A DNA stretch of 64,000 nucleotides from Phellopilus nigrolimitatus (lineage: Eukaryota; Basidiomycota; Agaricomycetes; Hymenochaetales; Hymenochaetaceae), in NCBI GenBank assembly GCA_021029095.1, contig JAJOHG010000001.1:2587011-2651010 (forward strand). Reading direction: 5' to 3'. Under the pieces are notes generated by a model. It made no database searches. It was not told the origin of the DNA and saw only the letters and a program-made list of their open reading frames with translations. This document shows, piece after piece, positions 60,756-64,000 of this stretch (positions are counted from its first letter, which is position 1; each line of letters begins with the position of its first letter). A program made the position numbers and the translations under genes.

Positions 60756-63700
60756 TTACCCAGAACCAGTCGATTCTCCGCTGCTGATGCTCTTGCCACG
60801 TTTCACGCTCGGTCGCTTCGCCAGCGCAACTTCGCCCTTCTTATCCTTCTTCAAGCAGCTCTGTTGGACTCGCTCCGCGTTTCCCAGTCGTCTGCATCTT
60901 CGGCGCGACGCTCGCGATCGCAGCCGGGTCGATGTCGAGCAAGTCGCCGTCTTCGAGACCTGCACGTCGACGTTCTTCGTCCACGATACGAAGTGCACCT
61001 TCTATGACCGCGTTGTGGACGAACACGTACTGCCGCAAACTCTGGCAGAGACTCATCCGCTGCTCGCGCATATCCTCCAAAATCTGGCGTATCGGCTCCT
61101 CGAACGACGACAACAGCGGTGGAGAGTCGTCGGCGCGCATTTTCCTCGGGGAAGTGTAGCTGAGCGTAGTGTCGCCAGGCACATTCTGTTCGGATTCCTT
61201 CTTTTCCGCCTTGTCTGGAGACGGCGATGGGGACGCGTCATGTGTAGAAAGAGGTGTCACAGACGAGTCTGTCGGATGCGAGGACAGGAGGGAAGAAAGG
61301 TTGCTGGTGATGGATGACGGAACAGAAGACGAGGAAGAAAGAACAGAGCGAACAGACGACGTCGAATGATGCTTTTCGGGCTTGAGCCTCGGCGGGAGGG
61401 CAGGCGTAGCATGTATGCCCCTCTCGGGTTCTTCCGTTAAATCCGGGACGGACGGCGGCAATGGGTGCATCGGCTTCGGCGCTAAGAGGCTCGGCTTCTG
61501 CATGGACAGTTTCCGGTGCTGGTGCGGTCGAGCACCATTAGGCGCAGAGCTGGGAGACGAATGCCCAGACGACGGTACCGGCGAAGAGACGCCCAATCCA
61601 GCAAATCCTCTGAGACCCAGAGACGAAGCGGACGAGTAGCCGCCTGCAGCAACGCTGGCACCCGAGCCGGAAGCATTTGCCCCTTCCCGCTTCCACTCCC
61701 ACTACCGCTGACACTTCCAGCTCGCGCGCGGAGACACCGCTGGGGGGGAAAACGAATCAGAGTCTGAACATCGTCCCGACGGCCCTGGGACGTCATCGGA
61801 GGACATCTTTGCAAATGCCATCTGCAGCGGCCTAGTCAAATGCCCACTCGAGGAGGAGCCAGACCCAGACCCCGAGCTCCCCCGTTCTCCACTACTCATA
61901 TTCCCCTCCCCGGAACTGCTACTGCTCACTCCCGGATGCGATGGAGGCTGGAGTGACTCCACGTCCATTGCGAACGCCGGATTTGGACTAGGACTCGAAC
62001 ATCGAGTCTGCGTCGGCGATGGAGAAGTCGGATATCAAAACTCCGGGCATAAAGGCTCGGCCTCTGCCTTGTCGCGGAAGACCTGGGAGTAAATGCAGGC
62101 CTCGATGACGCCGCTGTAGTCCTCGGTGGGGACTGCGTTCTTGACGCAGGAGAAGCGGGTGCCAACTCTTTAACTTGGGACGACCTCGGTGTCTGAAGCT
62201 GGGCCGCCGAGCTGCTGGCAAGACTAGAGGCACGTGAATGTCAGCTCGCCGCGAGTTGTCGCCGCCCAAGTGTAGAGTTGCGACTGGACCCGACTGAGTC
62301 TGGGTGACGGGAGGAGTTTGATGAGCCTGTGCAGAGAGGGGCAGCCGAGTAGAGAAAGAATTCGACACTTTCGGAGAGTCTGGCACGACGGGATCGGAAT
62401 GGGATCGGAGGATGCCAGACTGCGAATACGAGAACTAGTCATCGAGTCGACATCCATGGCGTCAGCACTGCCGTTTTGCGCCTCGCTGTCGCTATCGCTA
62501 GTTGTCTGGCTCGAGGCCGCTTTCCTCGCTTCGACGTGCTTCCGGATCTCCCGCCGCACACCGTCAAGAACGGCGTCGAGCATAATGAATGCGCCAGTGC
62601 GGCCGACGCCAGCTGAGCAGTGTAAGAGGGCCGGCGACGCGCCGTTCTCGTTCGCCTTGTCCACCAAGTCGTCTATTTCAAACATCAAGCGCAAGACACC
62701 TGCCGGTCTGACGGGCACGTCCATGTCAGGCCAGCCAAGGTACTGCAGGTGGTTAATGACCCGAGGCTTGCGTTCTGGATATCCCAGGTGCGAGAGCTCA
62801 AAGACACGGCGGATGGTATGGTTGAACTTGTCCTCCTCGGATGCATCTTCTTTTGCTTTTGCAACTAAGGCCGCAGTGTTGAAAAATCCGCCACCGGGGT
62901 CATCTTCCTCCTTCGCACCACTCGTCGATATGCATTTGAGACGGAATGGACCATATTGTCCATCCGTCCAGTACCTGCCGCACTTTATGGCGCCTCCCTC
63001 GTATTCCTTTGTCAGCATCACTACAACACTGACGTTTTGTTCCCAAACAACGCTAAATGCACGACGTGAGAAATAAATTTTTATGAGACACAGCAAAATC
63101 CCGATCTCACCTCCAGAAGTCCGAGTACGTCGACGGCAAAGGGCCCTGGGTTGCAATATACTGCCGTCGTGTTCCTAACGGTTGCACGAAAGAGGCGTTC
63201 ACATAGTCATCCTTTACTTGATCCTGGAGACGCACACGAGAATGTTCGAATGGCCAGATGTTACGATACCTTGAACAGTACATTGTTATTCATGTCAACG
63301 CTTTTTTCACCAAGGAAAAAGGAAAGTCATCCACCTGTTCTTCGCTCCCTTTTCGATGCCTGCGAGGATGCTGAAGGGAAAAGGCGCATCATTCTGCACG
63401 TCCTCCGTGATCCTTACTTCACCCTCCTTGACGTCGACTATGTCGCTACCTTGCGTAGAATGATGCGCCATGACACCCTGCATTCGGCGCTGCTCGCCCA
63501 ACTCGATACGATAAAACTGCATTGCCAACGCTTCCGTGCCCTCATCCCGCCCAGCCGTCGTGACAACGTCTCGCAGCCAGGCGAACGGCAGCTCTCGAAC
63601 TCGCGATGCGACAGTTGGGAAAGACGGAGCGGAATGCGCTCGGTAATGCCCTGCGAGTTCGATATTTTGGCGAATATTGTCATAGAACGGGTTCGCTGCG

Positions 63701-64000
63701 GCCCGAGTGGAAGGCGGGCGACTTGGCTGTACGGTGAGCACCGGTGCACGAGCGAAAGCGGAGCTGAAGTTGGGCGTCGGGCTGACGTTTGTTTGGGTGC
63801 GACCATGAACAGAAGTGATTGTAGACTGCTGGAAGGCAGCGAGCGGAAGGTCCCGTGCACGGATGAACCGAGGTTCCTCCGTCTCGTCGTCGTCGTCTGA
63901 AACGGAACACTCTTCGACGAGATGACGATGGTCTCTCCATAAGCCTGGATGCCACCTTGCAGCCAGGCTATGTCTCCTGTAAAGCCTTCGGCACGAAATT
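60756..64000 (-). CDS. Protein tyrosine phosphatase, partial (5' end outside window) and frame-disrupted
   Basis: The gene enters from the right edge. Exon pieces run 64000-63335, 63269-63111, then from 63052 downward. An N-terminal segment (DIAWLQGGIQA) looks like the end of a rhodanese domain, as in yeast Ptp3 relatives. The PTP core shows RYKNIWPFEHSRV-like KNRYRNIWPFEHS, DDYVNASFVQPLG, YIATQGPLPSTYSDFW, EYEGGAIKCGRYW, YLGWPDMDVP and the intact P-loop HCSAGVGRTGA. After a Ser/Pro-rich insert, conserved C-terminal pieces are NAVPTEDYSGVIEACIYSQV and EPIRQILEDMREQRMSL, QSLRQYVFVHNAVIEGAL. Such enzymes dephosphorylate MAP kinases in fungi. The insert and tail lie in changing frames, with breaks near 62380-62412, 62200-62260, 62031-62042, about 61700-61750 and 60850-60860. 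It is either a decaying gene or a poorly determined stretch. The stop at 60756 belongs to the tail frame KRPSVKRGKSISSGE. Confidence 0.75.

Overview
The window is 64 kb of fungal nuclear DNA, most likely from a mushroom-forming basidiomycete (Agaricomycetes). The genes are dense and cut by many short introns (about 45-100 nt, GT-AG with a few GC-AG). Several proteins have the basidiomycete look: a long Pro/Ser-rich Cyc8 tail, a Tudor-less SMN and Dnmt2 as the only C5 methyltransferase seen. I reconstructed exons by hand from splice sites, reading phase and known protein families. Total coding length was checked for divisibility by three in every complete gene.

Layout, left to right. 1-6.6 kb has no recognisable gene and leads into CYC8/SSN6 (+, 6612-11249). 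BRL1/BRR6 (-, 12289-13866) and mitochondrial CLPP (+, 14067-15329) are divergent. An ADAM metalloprotease (+, 16022-19336) is followed by 2.5 kb without genes. ERF4 (+, 21825-23546) converges on a membrane-anchored aspartic-protease-like protein that has lost both catalytic Asp (-, 24180-26742). SMN (-, 27501-29054) comes next, then a decayed carboxylesterase (+, about 29650-31250). A peroxisomal SCP2-type thiolase (-, 32419-34418) and eIF5 (-, 34650-36037) are in tandem, followed by a 0.6 kb Tc1/mariner-like MITE (36404-37006). Dnmt2 (-, 37163-38621) is head-to-head with a PHD-finger gene (+, 38944-42328). After 3 kb without genes comes an AP-1/Pap1-type bZIP gene (+, 45279-47352). GET3 (-, 47832-49292) is head-to-head with SRP68 (+, 49459-51647). 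KU80 (-, 51797-54964) is head-to-head with a Snf2/Sth1 remodeller (+, 55261-60323). A protein tyrosine phosphatase (-, 60756 to beyond 64000) is cut by the window edge.

Most genes are single-copy housekeeping or regulatory genes in mixed order, not a pathway cluster. Several close head-to-head pairs share short promoters. In GET3-SRP68 both products deliver proteins to the ER by different routes. The strongest unusual signals are a 6-nt microexon in CLPP, the MITE, the pseudo-aspartic protease, the carboxylesterase pseudogene whose nucleophile Ser became Asn, several GC-AG introns, and reading-frame breaks in BRL1, the ADAM gene and above all the phosphatase. I found no CRISPR array, tRNA, rRNA or biosynthetic cluster, and no convincing new multi-gene system.
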